This document shows, one piece after another, positions 1 to 9,318 of a DNA stretch of 64,000 nt. The translations under genes were made by a program, and so were the position numbers. A model generated the notes under the pieces. It made no database searches. It was not told the DNA's origin and saw only the letters and a list, made by a program, of their open reading frames with translations. Numbering within the stretch: the first letter of the stretch is position 1; every line of letters begins with the position of its first letter. Source of the DNA: Azoarcus sp. Aa7 (GTDB lineage: Bacteria; Pseudomonadota; Gammaproteobacteria; Burkholderiales; Rhodocyclaceae); NCBI RefSeq assembly GCF_014822185.1, contig NZ_QVLR01000062.1, positions 62,001 to 126,000 on the forward strand. The letters are read 5' to 3'.

Positions 1-1
1 G

Positions 2-127
2 TGGATCGAGCGCGATCCTGCGTCCGGCGCGCGCAGCCTCAAGGTGCCGCTGCCGTCACCCGAGACGGCAAGACGATTCGCCGATGCGTTTTCGCTGCTG
101 GCGGACGCGTTGCGGGGCAAGGGGTGA
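2..127 (+). CDS. C-terminal end of a protein truncated by the window edge
   Basis: Reading from base 2, an open frame of 41 codons ends at TGA 125-127. It starts upstream of the window. The visible residues run WIERDPASG... and end in LLADALRGKG. They look like a natural soluble C-terminus (helical, Leu/Ala-rich), but I do not recognise the family. It is on the opposite strand to the Wadjet operon and converges with it. Confidence 0.45.
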   Translation, partial: WIERDPASGARSLKVPLPSPETARRFADAFSLLADALRGKG

Positions 128-219
128 GTGACGTCGACGAACTGGACATCCCGGAAAGTCTGCTGCTCGCCATGGTCCGGGCCGGCGTGCCTGTGGCGAC
201 GAACGACCGTTCGGGCTGA
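124..219 (+). CDS. Possible 31-residue ORF coupled to the upstream gene
   Basis: A GTG at 124 overlaps the stop codon of the preceding partial gene (GTGA arrangement) and opens a 31-codon frame ending at 219. The first half is acidic (SDVDELDIPESLL). The last codons lie inside the REP-like repeat that follows, so the present C-terminus may have been created by repeat insertion. No family is recognised, and it could be non-coding. Confidence 0.2.
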   Translation: MSDVDELDIPESLLLAMVRAGVPVATNDRSG

Positions 220-291
220 ACCCTTTGGCTGCGATCTGCGATCAGGATAGGCCTGTCGAAGTCCTGCCAACGCCCTTCGACAAGCTCAGGG
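207..291. repeat. REP-like palindromic repeat, degenerate copy
   Basis: The left arm CCGTTCGGGCTGAAC and the inner CCTGTCGAAG are separated by about 28 extra bases. The right arm CTTCGACAAGCTCAGGG lies at 275-291. The same arms occur almost intact at 32079-32140. The copy lies between two convergent transcription units, the usual location for this kind of extragenic palindrome in beta- and gammaproteobacteria. Confidence 0.6.
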
Positions 292-310
292 TGATTGTCG
301 CCCTGATAGC

Positions 311-1501
311 TCACTGCCGCAGGTCGTCGAGCAGCACGTCAGCGAGCCCTTCCTCGTCGATCGCAAGCCGTTCGGCGAGCATCGCGCCGGCGAGTGTGTC
401 GTCCCACAGTGCGCTGACGGCGGCATCGTCGAGGGGGCGTCCCGGGCGTGGCGCGCCGACGACGGCTGCTCGATAGTCGGCTGTCGAAAAGCGCCACGCC
501 CGGGCGTCGTGCTCACGGACGATCTGGTTGCCGATGCGCAGGCCCGCCCAGTCGAAGTCGCCGTGGTAATGCAGCATCGCACCGGCGGCACGCAATTGCG
601 TCAGCAGGACGCGCTGGGCTGCGGCCGGCATGCCGTCGGTGCACACCAGCGGTGCACAGTTTGGCCCCAGCTGGTCGGCGGCGATTGCAAGCAGGTTCGG
701 GTTCTCGCACACGAAGACCGGGCGCCCCCTGATGGCCCAGGCTGGTGGCGAACGCAGCAGGCGGCGCAGTGAGAGATAGGCCGGTTCGCCCGGTTCGGCG
801 CCCGTCGGCCCCGGGAGGTTGAGCGCCAGCGCCGGCCGTGCGAGTTCATTGACCAGCACGCCCGCTGCGGCCCACAGCTCGCGCGTGCGTTCGCCGTCGA
901 GGTCGGCGGCGGCGCCATGGCGCAGCGCCGTGAGAACCAGGGTACCGACCGGGCTGCCGGCGTCGAGCGCATGGGCATCACCGAGCGCGGCCACGGCCAG
1001 TTGCGCGCGCGGGATGCCCGCGGCGGGCAGCCGCTGCAGCACCCGATCGGCGTCGCGGATGAGGCGACTGCCGGCCTCGGGCCGGCTGCCACACAGCCGC
1101 TTCAGTAGCCCGAGTCCGATGGAGGTCTGGAGGGCCGAACGCAGGCCAGGATGTTCGCAGTCTTCGACCAGGTGGTGCCATTGCGAGCGCACCTGCAGGC
1201 GCTGGGCCGTCAGGTCGATGATCGGTCCGTCGAGCTGCTCGAGCGCATCGCGCAAGGAGACGGCGAGACCCGCACGCGCAAGCGTTGTGTCGATCTCCGC
1301 TACATCGATCTGCATCGATCGCATAGGGCGCGCAGGGCGGCCAGCGAGTGCGGCGAGGGCCGCGTGCTCGGCTTGGCTCAGTGCGCCAAGGCGCAGCACA
1401 CCGATCGATGCGTCGCGCTGATAACGTTGGCGCAGCCGCTTGCGCAGCCCGGCCAGGGCTTCGCCGCCCAGCAGTCGTTGAAGGCGGGGATCCATCGTCA
1501 T
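311..1501 (-). CDS. jetD: Wadjet nuclease subunit JetD (DUF2399/TIGR02679, Toprim)
   Basis: This 396-residue protein is the last gene of a four-gene SMC operon. JetD is the Toprim-type nuclease that cleaves closed-circular plasmid DNA after the SMC motor has extruded it. The Toprim signature is in the C-terminal third: a conserved Glu in VCENPN (E266), then HGDFDWAG with the acidic pair D315/D317. The N-terminal half is the helical DUF3323-like arm that contacts the complex. ATG overlaps the jetC stop by 4 bases, so translation is probably coupled. All catalytic acids are present, so the gene should be active. A start two codons later (MDPRLQ) is possible. Confidence 0.85.
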   Translation of the reverse strand: MTMDPRLQRLLGGEALAGLRKRLRQRYQRDASIGVLRLGALSQAEHAALAALAGRPARPMRSMQIDVAEIDTTLARAGLAVSLRDALEQLDGPIIDLTAQRLQVRSQWHHLVEDCEHPGLRSALQTSIGLGLLKRLCGSRPEAGSRLIRDADRVLQRLPAAGIPRAQLAVAALGDAHALDAGSPVGTLVLTALRHGAAADLDGERTRELWAAAGVLVNELARPALALNLPGPTGAEPGEPAYLSLRRLLRSPPAWAIRGRPVFVCENPNLLAIAADQLGPNCAPLVCTDGMPAAAQRVLLTQLRAAGAMLHYHGDFDWAGLRIGNQIVREHDARAWRFSTADYRAAVVGAPRPGRPLDDAAVSALWDDTLAGAMLAERLAIDEEGLADVLLDDLRQ

Positions 1502-4500
1502 TCAGGCGGAAAGCGCCGATCCGGATCGTCTTCACGCTGCCGCGCCCGGCCATCCCAGGTCCAGCGTGACACATGCACCGCGTCAATGCCCTCGCGCCGC
1601 TGCAACTGGCAGATCGCCACGCCGGGCAACTCGGCATAGCAGGCCCATTCACGCTCGCTGGTGATGACGAAATCGAGGTCGAACTCGCGGATCAGGCCCA
1701 TGCAATGCGCGCGGGCGGCATCGTCGATGCCGGCAAAGGCTTCGTCGAGCAGCACCAGGCGGGGCGCAAAGGCGAAGCTCGCCTGGCTGTAGAAGCTCGA
1801 CACGGCGGCGAAGAGCGGTACCGTCAGGCCGAGTGCGCGTTCGCCGCTCGAGGCCGGGCCGGAGAGCGGACGCCACTGCCCGTCCTGCCAGCGCTGGACA
1901 CGAAAGCGATGCCAGCGCCGGTAGTCGAGCGCCTGGGCGAGCTGTTCGAGCAGGCTGCCGCCGGCCGCATCGGCCTTCAGGCGTTCGGCGGCAATGCGCT
2001 GGTGCAGCATCTCGCCGACCACTCGCCGGTCCTCGGCCGACCACAGGTCGGTGCTCGTATTGAGCAGGCGCTTGCGTGCGACCTCCAGGCCCACCGGTGC
2101 GCCTTCGCCGCCCTCGGGCAGCGGCTGCCACAAAAGGCGGAACTTTACCCCGGTGGACGTCGGGCGCTTGTGCAGCTCCTTGTTGATCGCATCGACCTGC
2201 CGCTCGGCTGCCTGCAGGAGCCGCTGGATCTCGGCGGCGATCTCGGCCTGGAGGTGGTTTTCGAGCAGTGTGCGCTCGCGCGCCGTCAATAGCTCGCGGC
2301 GCTGAGCGATCTCGGCATCGAGCCGGGCGGTCAGCTGGTCGGGGCGCTCCGGACGGTTCTGGTAGATGACGCTGACGACCATGCCGTAGTCGCTGGTGTC
2401 GGCCTGGGCCTGCTGGCCGAGCGCGGTGAGGGCGCGCCCGAGCTCGCCATAGTCGTGCGAGATCTGGCTCTGGATGCGCGTCCAGGCCTCGTCGTCGTCC
2501 GCCACCTGTGCCAGTGCCTGTTCGGTGCGGCGGGCGAGGGTGAGCGCCGGCTCGATCGTCCATGGCGCGCGCAGGTCGGGCATTTCGGCATCGGGCAGGG
2601 CAGCCGAGAGCAAGCCGGTGGCGGCAAACCCCTGCAGCTGTGTGATGGCGCGTTGCCGGGCATCGGCGCGTTCCTGCAGGGTGGTATCGGCGTCGAGCAC
2701 CTTCTGCTCGCCGCGGGCACGCGCCTCGCCGGCCGTGCGCAGGGCTTCGCCTTCGGCCTTCACATGGCGTTCGCCGTCGCTCACGGCAGTGCGCGCCTGG
2801 CGCAGCCGCCCTTGCAGCTCATCGACCCGGGCCCCGATCGATTCGCGCAAGGTGGCGAGCCGCACCTGCGCCTCGTCGGCCTGCCGGCAGCGCTCGGCGA
2901 GTTGCTCGGCGTGCTGGCGCGCGTCGGCCTTGGCTTCGCGCGTCCGCACTTGCTGGCGGGCAAGTTCGCTCACCGCCAGGCGTAGTTCGTGCGCCGCCTG
3001 GAAGAGCCCATGTAGGGTTTCGCCGAAGTGCAGCAGTGCGGCGCCGACGGCTTCCAGCGCCTCGGAATGGATGGGCAGGTGCAGGTCGGCCGCGTCGGCT
3101 GCCAGTGCGTCGCGGCGGCTTTGCAAGGCATCGTTGGCTGCGCGCAGCTGTCGTTCGGCTTCGTCGAGCCGGCTGCGCGCAGTCTGGAACTCGCGCTCGC
3201 TGGCCGCGGCGTCGGCGTGGGCGGCACGCAGGTTCTCGTCGGACGGTGCGTCCTGCCATTCGGCGGCTGCCCTCTCCTGCCGCCGCGCGAGCTCGGTCAG
3301 CGCCTCGTCGATCCGGCGCGATGCGTCGGTGATCTCGCGCAGGCGAAGATCGATCTCGGCGAGCCGTCGCGCACGCGCGGCGGCGCGGGCAGCGTAGCCG
3401 ATGTAGGTGGCCTGCGGTTTGGCCCACGCGCCGGCCAGAGCGCCGAGGCGAAAGCGGCCGTCGGGCGCAATCCAGCCTTCGGCCCGGCCGTCGTCGTACG
3501 CGGAACAGGCGATGCCTTCGAGCAGGCGCGTCAGCAGCGCGGCATCGACGCCGGGCGTTGCGGCAACGGCGGACGGGGTGAGCCAGGCAGCGAGCGAAGC
3601 GCTCTGATGCGGTCGTTCGAGCCACTGGGTGTCGTGCAAGGGCGGCGCGCCGTCGGCCGCCCGCAGCCGGCCATCGGGGGTGACCCAGGCGTCGAGGAGT
3701 CCCGCCGCTTCGAGCGCAGCTTCGAGACCGGCACGCTGGGCGGGGTCGACGTGCTCGCGAAAATCGACCAGCTGCCACAGCGGTGCACCGGCACGCTGCC
3801 TTCGCGCCTCGACGCCGCGGGTGTGGGGCGGCGGCGGGGCGGCGTCTTCGCCCTGAGTGAGCCGCTCGTGCTCGGCGCGCAGCGTCGCCTGCTCGTCGTG
3901 CAGGGCCTTCTGCGCAGCGAGGTGCCCGGCCCGCTGCTGCGCCAGGTCGTCGGCGGCGCGTTGCTGGGCGGACGACAAGGCGGCACGGGCCGGATTGTCG
4001 CCTTGCAGGTTGGCGACCCACGAGGCGAGAGCGGGCAGCGGCGGTTCGTCCACCCGCAACACCTGCAGATTCGCGAAGTGCTGCTGCCAGGCCTCGACGA
4101 CGCGCTTGCCTTCGGTCTCGACCGCGGTGTCGGCCACGCTGCGGCGGGTGGCAGCAGCTTCGGCTTCGTCCAGTCGTTCGTCACGGGCCTGTTGCCGGCC
4201 TGCGTGCGTAGCCTCGGCCTGCGCCACCTCGCTGACGCGGTGCTGTACCAAGGCGAGCTGTTCGCGTCGAACGAGCGTTGCCTGGCGCAGGTCCTGGCGG
4301 GCGGTGTCGAGGGGCAGGTCGCCGAGCGTCGCCAGTTCGGCGGCCGGGAGCGTCGCCAGCGGATTGACTCGCCACGGCTCGCCAATGCCGCTGGCCAGCG
4401 CCGCCGCGGCGGCGCCCTCGCGCGCGGTAGCGAGGGAATCTTCGGCCTGTGTCCGGCGCGCGCCGCGTTCCTCGAGCGCCCGATGTTCGCGCTCGAGGCG

Positions 4501-5661
4501 GGCGGCCGCCTCGTTACTCATGCGCGTCGCGTCGTCGAGGTCGGCGGCCCGCGCCTCGGCGTCACGCTCGGCCTGGTTCAGGCGATTCGCGTCCTTCATC
4601 GCCGGGTCGGACTGCAACTGGTCGAGCCGGGTGCGGTCGGCGAGCAATGCGGCGTCGGAGGCATCGAGGCGGCTCTTCGCCTGCGCCTCGGCGTGCTGCG
4701 CGGCCTGCCAGGCCGTGCGGGCGTCGTTGAGGTTGCGGCTGGCGGTGTCATAGCCGCTCTGTGCGCTGCGCAGGCCGCGGGCCTGTCGCCGCGCGTTGAT
4801 CGCGGCGTAACGCTGGTAGCGCTGGTTGAACTGGCCGACGGCCTTCGCCAGCGCTTCGTAATCCTGTAACTCGCGGCGGTATTCCTCGAGCTGGTTGAGC
4901 GCGTCGGCGACGTCGGTCAGCAGCTCGGCCGACAGCGGTGGCAGCGCCTCGGTCAGCGCGTCGGAGAGGTTGCCTTCGTCGGGTTTCTTGGATAGTTGCG
5001 GCTGGCGCAATTGGACCAGCGTGTCCATCAGGGCCGCATAACGGACGGCGCCGAGCTGGAACAGACGCTCGTCGACCGCGCGGCGATATGCAGCGGCAGT
5101 GTCGAACACCTGGCCGTAGTCGTGCAATGCTTCTTTCAGCCGCTCGCGGGTGAGAACGTTGCGCGCCGGGCTGGTGAGCCACAGGTCTTCGCCGATGCGT
5201 CGCCTTTCGAGGACGAAGAACCACGCATCGACCTGTGCCCGCGCCGCCGCGGCAGAGAGTCCGCAGCCGAGGGTCAGATAGTCGGGCTCGCCATCGTCGG
5301 CGATGCGGCCGAACTCGACCCACGTATAGCCGATGCGGCGGTCGAGCTTGCCGAGCAGCAGGTTCCAGGCCATCTTCTTGCCGGCGTCGCCATCGGGTTC
5401 GATACGCGAGGGCTTGAGCTGGGCATCGAACAGGAAGGGAAGGGTCAGCGACAGCACCTTGGACTTGCCGGTGCCGTTGTTGCCGCGCAGCAGCAGGTGG
5501 CCATCACGGAACCAGAATTCCTCGCTGTCGTAGTGAAACAATTCGACGAGGCCGACGCGCAAGGGTTGCCAGCGGGCCAGCGTCGGCTGCGGCAGTGCAG
5601 GGCGAGCGTCGGCCGTCGGGAGGTCAGACGGGGTGTCGAGCAGGGTATCGAGCGTGTCCAC
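1498..5661 (-). CDS. jetC: Wadjet SMC-like ATPase JetC (TIGR02680)
   Basis: A 1387-residue SMC/MukB-like ATPase, the motor of the Wadjet complex. The Walker A motif is GNNGTGKSK (residues 60-68). Very long Ala/Glu/Arg-rich coiled coils surround a central hinge at roughly residues 600-800. The C-terminal head holds an SSGERALGL signature and the Walker B LVLLDEAFAGIDD. Length and architecture fit the TIGR02680 family. It lies 11 bases downstream of jetB and overlaps jetD by 4. Wadjet is known to restrict plasmid transformation by loop extrusion and cleavage. The antisense strand holds long shadow frames, disregarded here. Confidence 0.88.
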   Translation of the reverse strand: MDTLDTLLDTPSDLPTADARPALPQPTLARWQPLRVGLVELFHYDSEEFWFRDGHLLLRGNNGTGKSKVLSLTLPFLFDAQLKPSRIEPDGDAGKKMAWNLLLGKLDRRIGYTWVEFGRIADDGEPDYLTLGCGLSAAAARAQVDAWFFVLERRRIGEDLWLTSPARNVLTRERLKEALHDYGQVFDTAAAYRRAVDERLFQLGAVRYAALMDTLVQLRQPQLSKKPDEGNLSDALTEALPPLSAELLTDVADALNQLEEYRRELQDYEALAKAVGQFNQRYQRYAAINARRQARGLRSAQSGYDTASRNLNDARTAWQAAQHAEAQAKSRLDASDAALLADRTRLDQLQSDPAMKDANRLNQAERDAEARAADLDDATRMSNEAAARLEREHRALEERGARRTQAEDSLATAREGAAAAALASGIGEPWRVNPLATLPAAELATLGDLPLDTARQDLRQATLVRREQLALVQHRVSEVAQAEATHAGRQQARDERLDEAEAAATRRSVADTAVETEGKRVVEAWQQHFANLQVLRVDEPPLPALASWVANLQGDNPARAALSSAQQRAADDLAQQRAGHLAAQKALHDEQATLRAEHERLTQGEDAAPPPPHTRGVEARRQRAGAPLWQLVDFREHVDPAQRAGLEAALEAAGLLDAWVTPDGRLRAADGAPPLHDTQWLERPHQSASLAAWLTPSAVAATPGVDAALLTRLLEGIACSAYDDGRAEGWIAPDGRFRLGALAGAWAKPQATYIGYAARAAARARRLAEIDLRLREITDASRRIDEALTELARRQERAAAEWQDAPSDENLRAAHADAAASEREFQTARSRLDEAERQLRAANDALQSRRDALAADAADLHLPIHSEALEAVGAALLHFGETLHGLFQAAHELRLAVSELARQQVRTREAKADARQHAEQLAERCRQADEAQVRLATLRESIGARVDELQGRLRQARTAVSDGERHVKAEGEALRTAGEARARGEQKVLDADTTLQERADARQRAITQLQGFAATGLLSAALPDAEMPDLRAPWTIEPALTLARRTEQALAQVADDDEAWTRIQSQISHDYGELGRALTALGQQAQADTSDYGMVVSVIYQNRPERPDQLTARLDAEIAQRRELLTARERTLLENHLQAEIAAEIQRLLQAAERQVDAINKELHKRPTSTGVKFRLLWQPLPEGGEGAPVGLEVARKRLLNTSTDLWSAEDRRVVGEMLHQRIAAERLKADAAGGSLLEQLAQALDYRRWHRFRVQRWQDGQWRPLSGPASSGERALGLTVPLFAAVSSFYSQASFAFAPRLVLLDEAFAGIDDAARAHCMGLIREFDLDFVITSEREWACYAELPGVAICQLQRREGIDAVHVSRWTWDGRARQREDDPDRRFPPE

Positions 5662-5672
5662 GGGTCGGGGGC

Positions 5673-6911
5673 TCAGTCGAATAGGGTGCCGGTGGCGGCG
5701 GACGGCGCCGGTTTGAGTTCGGCCTCGCCGACGGCGAAACGCGCCAGCGCCGGCAAGGGGCGCACTTCGGCACCGTCGCGTTCGAGCAGTTGAAGACGCT
5801 GCAGGCGGTCGAGTGCGGTCGCCGCCAACTCATGCTCCGAGCCCGCTTCACGCGCGGACTTGCGCCAGAAGTTGCCAAAACGCTGGCGTGCGCCGGCGAT
5901 GAATGCGGCGACTTCGTCGGTGCTTGCGCTGGTGTTCGTGCGCGCAGTCAGGAACTCGGCCACCAGCAGGGTGACATGCGCTTCGGTGCCTTCGGCCGGC
6001 ATCGCCACGTCGGTCAGCTCGCCGTCCTCGTCGGCCAGCGCCAGACCCTCGGCGCGCTGTTCGGCGACCAGCCCGGTGGCGTCGCACAGCCGGGTAGCCA
6101 TGGTGCCGCGCTGGTTCATGAAGTAGGCGCGCTGGTCGACGTCGAGGCGGTCTAGGTAGATCACCGGGTCGTCCAGCAGGCGGCGCGCCAGGTGGTGGCG
6201 CAGCGCCGTGCGCCGGCCCTCGTCGCTGTCCTGCACCGGCTCCGCCACCAGCGCGGCGAGCCGCGCCTCGAGCGTGGCCGGGGCTTCGTCCGCGGGCCAG
6301 GTGGACGGGCCGCGCGATGCCGCGAGCACGCCGGCGAGGACCCGCCGCTGCACGTCATAGAGTGCGTCATGGAGACTGTCCGAGCCTTCGTTGCCGCCGT
6401 GTACGAAGCCTTCCTCATCACCGGCCACGCGATGCAGGACGCCGAGTTCGAGCAGCGTGCGGCACACTGCGACCAGTTCCCGCCGCTCGTACTGCGCCTG
6501 GAGCGTGAAGCTGAAGCCGAGGGCGGCCAGCGCCGGGTCCGCAGCGAGGGCGAGCAGCCGGTCGCCGAGCACGCGCAGCGTGATCTGCGGGTCGGCGCGC
6601 TCCAGCACCGCGCAGGCGAGGCACAGCAACACATAGCGGCGGCGCTCGTAACCGGGCAGCCCGCGCGTGGCGTTGTTCACATCGGCCGGACGCTTGTACA
6701 GGCGCGCCGCATCGCGTTCGATATGCAGGAGCCAGCCGGTCTCGCGGACGAACCATTCGCGCAAGGCATCGGCGTGGCGGCGCACGGCAGCGAACTCCGC
6801 GTGTGCCCGTGTCATCAGCGGCGCCATCAACAGGGCGCGCAGCGCGGCGGTAAACTCCTCGCGCTGATGGAGGGACTGCTGCAGGCCGATCGCGGTGCTG
6901 TCTGTGCTCAT
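5673..6911 (-). CDS. jetB: Wadjet subunit JetB (DUF2398/TIGR02678)
   Basis: A 412-residue protein, second gene of the operon, matching the DUF2398/TIGR02678 winged-helix family that occupies the MukE/MksE-like (KITE) position of the complex. It is mainly helical, with Arg-rich segments and no catalytic motif. Its ATG overlaps the stop of jetA (ATGA at 6911), so the subunits are likely made in fixed proportion. Function in the complex is inferred from gene order and family, not from a visible motif. Confidence 0.82.
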   Translation of the reverse strand: MSTDSTAIGLQQSLHQREEFTAALRALLMAPLMTRAHAEFAAVRRHADALREWFVRETGWLLHIERDAARLYKRPADVNNATRGLPGYERRRYVLLCLACAVLERADPQITLRVLGDRLLALAADPALAALGFSFTLQAQYERRELVAVCRTLLELGVLHRVAGDEEGFVHGGNEGSDSLHDALYDVQRRVLAGVLAASRGPSTWPADEAPATLEARLAALVAEPVQDSDEGRRTALRHHLARRLLDDPVIYLDRLDVDQRAYFMNQRGTMATRLCDATGLVAEQRAEGLALADEDGELTDVAMPAEGTEAHVTLLVAEFLTARTNTSASTDEVAAFIAGARQRFGNFWRKSAREAGSEHELAATALDRLQRLQLLERDGAEVRPLPALARFAVGEAELKPAPSAATGTLFD

Positions 6912-8428
6912 CAGGGCGCTTGCGTGGCGGTGATCGTGATGCGGTGGTCGCGGCCGGCAAAGACGCCGGCGTCGGTGACGACTTCGGCCCGCGTGTGCGC
7001 CTCCAGCGGCTCGAGGCGAATGCGCAGCAGGCCGTCGCCGGTCTGACGTTCGACCACGTCTTCGGGCGAGGATTGCGCGGTCAGCGCCTCGCCGAGCAGC
7101 GACAAGAACAGTGCGAAGGCGTGCGGATCGAGGCGGCCGATCTCCGACAGGCGCGTCGTTCGACCGGTAGCCAGGCGCGCACGCGCGGCTTCGACCTGTA
7201 GATGTTCCTCACGCAATTGGCGCGCGAGCAGGGCGCGCTCCTCGTTGCGCTCTCGCACCTTGGGCAGCGGCCCTCGCGGGGCGGCCTCGCCGTACTCGCG
7301 CAGGCGTGGATGGATGCACAGCGGCGGCGCCTCGGCCCACGGCGTGGTGGCTGGCAGCTCATTACCGGCGCCCGGGTTCAGCGAGAAATGGCGGGCCGGA
7401 TTGAGGGCGAATGCGGCGCGCCCCAGGCGGTGCGCGTCGTCATCGCTGCCGCAGGTCGCGAACCAGCCGGCGAGCACACGGAAGTCGGCAGAGCGATCGC
7501 TGCGCCCGCTGCGCCGCTCATTGAGCGCCGCGACCGCGGCCAGCAGCTGCGGAATCGCCGCGCGTGCCTTCGAGCGCAGCACCTCGGCCTGCGGCGGTTC
7601 ATGATGGGTGCTGACGAACCAGCCGCGCAGGCCCCCCCAGCGTTCGCGCCAGGCCTGCTGGCGCTGCGCGAGCGCGTCGGCCTGCGCTTGTTGGTCGCCG
7701 GGCGCGGCGTCGCGCGCTTCGCGCTGCGCGGCCGCCCACAGCAGCGGATCGATGCGCGGATGCAGCAAGGCAATGTGCTGCGCGATCGCACCGGAGCGCC
7801 CGACGAGGTCGCCGATGAAGCGCTCGAGGTAGTCGATCAGTCGCTGCTTGTAGGCGAGCACCGCGGTGGCATCGGCCTGCTGCAGTTCGATGCCGCGCGC
7901 CATGCCGGCCATGAAGGCCTGGGCGTTGTCGGCGAGGCTTTCGAACACGCGCACCAGATCGCGCAGGGTTTCGTGCAGCTTGGCCGCGTCCGGCGTGGGC
8001 GCGTCGGCCAGTGCGAGCAGCGTCTTGAGCCGGCTGGCGATGTCTTCGAGCGCGACCGTCTGCAGTTCGGCCCGTCGGCCGAGCGCCGCGGCGAAGGCGG
8101 CGAGCGCCGTCTCGACCGCCTCGCCGCCATGCGAAAGCCGGTAGAGGAAGCGGGCGCGGTAGAAGTCGCTGATGCTGGCGACGCGCGCGGTGTCGGGCTG
8201 TGCCTCGAGGTTGCCCCAGTCGGCGAGTTGGGCGAGCGCGGCCTGGACCTCCTCGAGCTTCGGTACGCCATTGGCCCACCGGGCTTCGGCCAGCACCTCA
8301 TCAGGTCGCATGTGGAGCCTGAACTGGCGTTTCGCAGCGGCGAAGCTCTCCATGATGCTGCGGTAAATGCCGGCCTTGTCTGCACTGACGTGTCGGAACA
8401 GCTCGGCCGATGTGTCCGTGAATAGCAT
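6911..8428 (-). CDS. jetA: Wadjet kleisin-like subunit JetA (DUF2397/TIGR02677)
   Basis: A 505-residue protein, first gene of the operon, of the DUF2397/TIGR02677 family that takes the kleisin (MukF-like) place in this type of Wadjet. I chose the ATG at 8428 (protein begins MLFTDTSAELF). The frame stays open upstream to 8587, but that extension looks non-coding and would overlap the divergent higB. The C-terminal part has an Arg/Glu-rich coiled region. The set DUF2397-DUF2398-TIGR02680-DUF2399 is, to my knowledge, the arrangement called Wadjet type III; the type number is from memory. Confidence 0.82.
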   Translation of the reverse strand: MLFTDTSAELFRHVSADKAGIYRSIMESFAAAKRQFRLHMRPDEVLAEARWANGVPKLEEVQAALAQLADWGNLEAQPDTARVASISDFYRARFLYRLSHGGEAVETALAAFAAALGRRAELQTVALEDIASRLKTLLALADAPTPDAAKLHETLRDLVRVFESLADNAQAFMAGMARGIELQQADATAVLAYKQRLIDYLERFIGDLVGRSGAIAQHIALLHPRIDPLLWAAAQREARDAAPGDQQAQADALAQRQQAWRERWGGLRGWFVSTHHEPPQAEVLRSKARAAIPQLLAAVAALNERRSGRSDRSADFRVLAGWFATCGSDDDAHRLGRAAFALNPARHFSLNPGAGNELPATTPWAEAPPLCIHPRLREYGEAAPRGPLPKVRERNEERALLARQLREEHLQVEAARARLATGRTTRLSEIGRLDPHAFALFLSLLGEALTAQSSPEDVVERQTGDGLLRIRLEPLEAHTRAEVVTDAGVFAGRDHRITITATQAP

Positions 8429-8535
8429 GGATTGGATTCTGAGGCTTTTCTTCGTCCGATGTTGGCAACAATGCGAGCGGTTGTCGAGTATATGCGTTCG
8501 AGCTAGTGGACCAACACCCGCGAGCTCCTTGCGCC

Positions 8536-8552
8536 AGTCCCAAACTGGGACT
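8536..8552. promoter_or_regulatory. Perfect palindrome, probable HigA operator
   Basis: AGTCCCA-AAC-TGGGACT is a perfect 7-bp inverted repeat with a 3-nt spacer, ending 12 bases before the higB start codon. HigA/Xre antitoxins bind such palindromes and repress their own operon. It lies between the divergent jetA and higB starts, so it could also affect jetA. Confidence 0.6.
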
Positions 8553-8564
8553 AAAGTGTTGCTG

Positions 8565-8867
8565 ATGCGAGTGATAGCCGTCTCCACACTTCGAGACTTC
8601 TGGAAACTTCATCCGGACGCCGAGCAGCCTTTGAAGGCTTGGTTTGAGGAAGTGTCCAAAGCGTCCTGGACTCAGCCATCGGACATCAAGGCGCAGTACG
8701 GTAGCGCGAGCATCCTCAAGAACCGGCGCGTCGTTTTCAATATTAAGGGCAACGACTACCGGTTGATCGTGGCCATCGCCTACAGGCTGCAGGTCGTCTA
8801 CGTGAAATTCGTCGGTACCCACAAGCAATACGACGAAGTGGACGCAGAAACCGTTGAAATGGTCTGA
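8565..8867 (+). CDS. higB: HigB-family toxin (RelE-like mRNA interferase)
   Basis: A 100-residue toxin of the HigB/COG4680 type, which cleaves mRNA on the ribosome. The start is the ATG at 8565 (MRVIAVSTLRDFW), directly after the palindromic operator. Typical residues are visible: KAWFEEV near the middle, then IKAQYGSASILKNRRVVFNI and KFVGTHKQYDEVDA at the end. The His and Tyr of GTHKQYD sit where catalytic residues of the family lie. It precedes its antitoxin, the reversed gene order that defines higBA systems. Confidence 0.88.
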   Translation: MRVIAVSTLRDFWKLHPDAEQPLKAWFEEVSKASWTQPSDIKAQYGSASILKNRRVVFNIKGNDYRLIVAIAYRLQVVYVKFVGTHKQYDEVDAETVEMV

Positions 8868-8885
8868 GTGACCATGGAGGACCAC

Positions 8886-9257
8886 ATGGACATCCGCCCT
8901 ATTCACACCGAAGCCGACTACAAGGCTACGCTGAAGGAAATCTCGGCGTTGATGGAGTTCGACCCCGATCCGGGCACCCCGGAGGGAGACCGCCTGGATA
9001 TTTTGACCACCCTGGTGCAAGCCTATGAGGCCAAACACTTCCCGATTGGTGCACCGGATCCGGTCGAAGCGATCAAATTTCGGATGGAGCAAAGCGGCTT
9101 GTCGGTGAAGGATCTGGAGCCGTTCATCGGCCGGAGCAACCGTGTCTACGAAATCCTGAACCACAAGCGCCCCTTGACACTGGGCATGATCCGTAGGTTG
9201 CACCAAGGCCTGGGCATTCCGGCGGAGGTTCTGATTGCCGAGACCGTTGCGGGCTGA
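8886..9257 (+). CDS. higA: HigA-family antitoxin with HTH domain (COG5499)
   Basis: A 123-residue antitoxin. The N-terminal half (HTEADYKATLKEISALMEF) is the acidic toxin-neutralising part typical of COG5499. The C-terminal half (SVKDLEPFIGRSNRVYEILNHKRPLTLGMIRRL) is an Xre-type helix-turn-helix for operator binding. I chose ATG 8886 because GGAGG lies 5 bases upstream; GTG 8868 and ATG 8874 are in-frame alternatives. It follows higB by 18 bases. Confidence 0.85.
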   Translation: MDIRPIHTEADYKATLKEISALMEFDPDPGTPEGDRLDILTTLVQAYEAKHFPIGAPDPVEAIKFRMEQSGLSVKDLEPFIGRSNRVYEILNHKRPLTLGMIRRLHQGLGIPAEVLIAETVAG

Positions 9258-9318
9258 CTTGATGATGCTGGCGAGAGATGCACTTGTCTCGACTTCCGCT
9301 CCCAGCCGGACGGCATGT

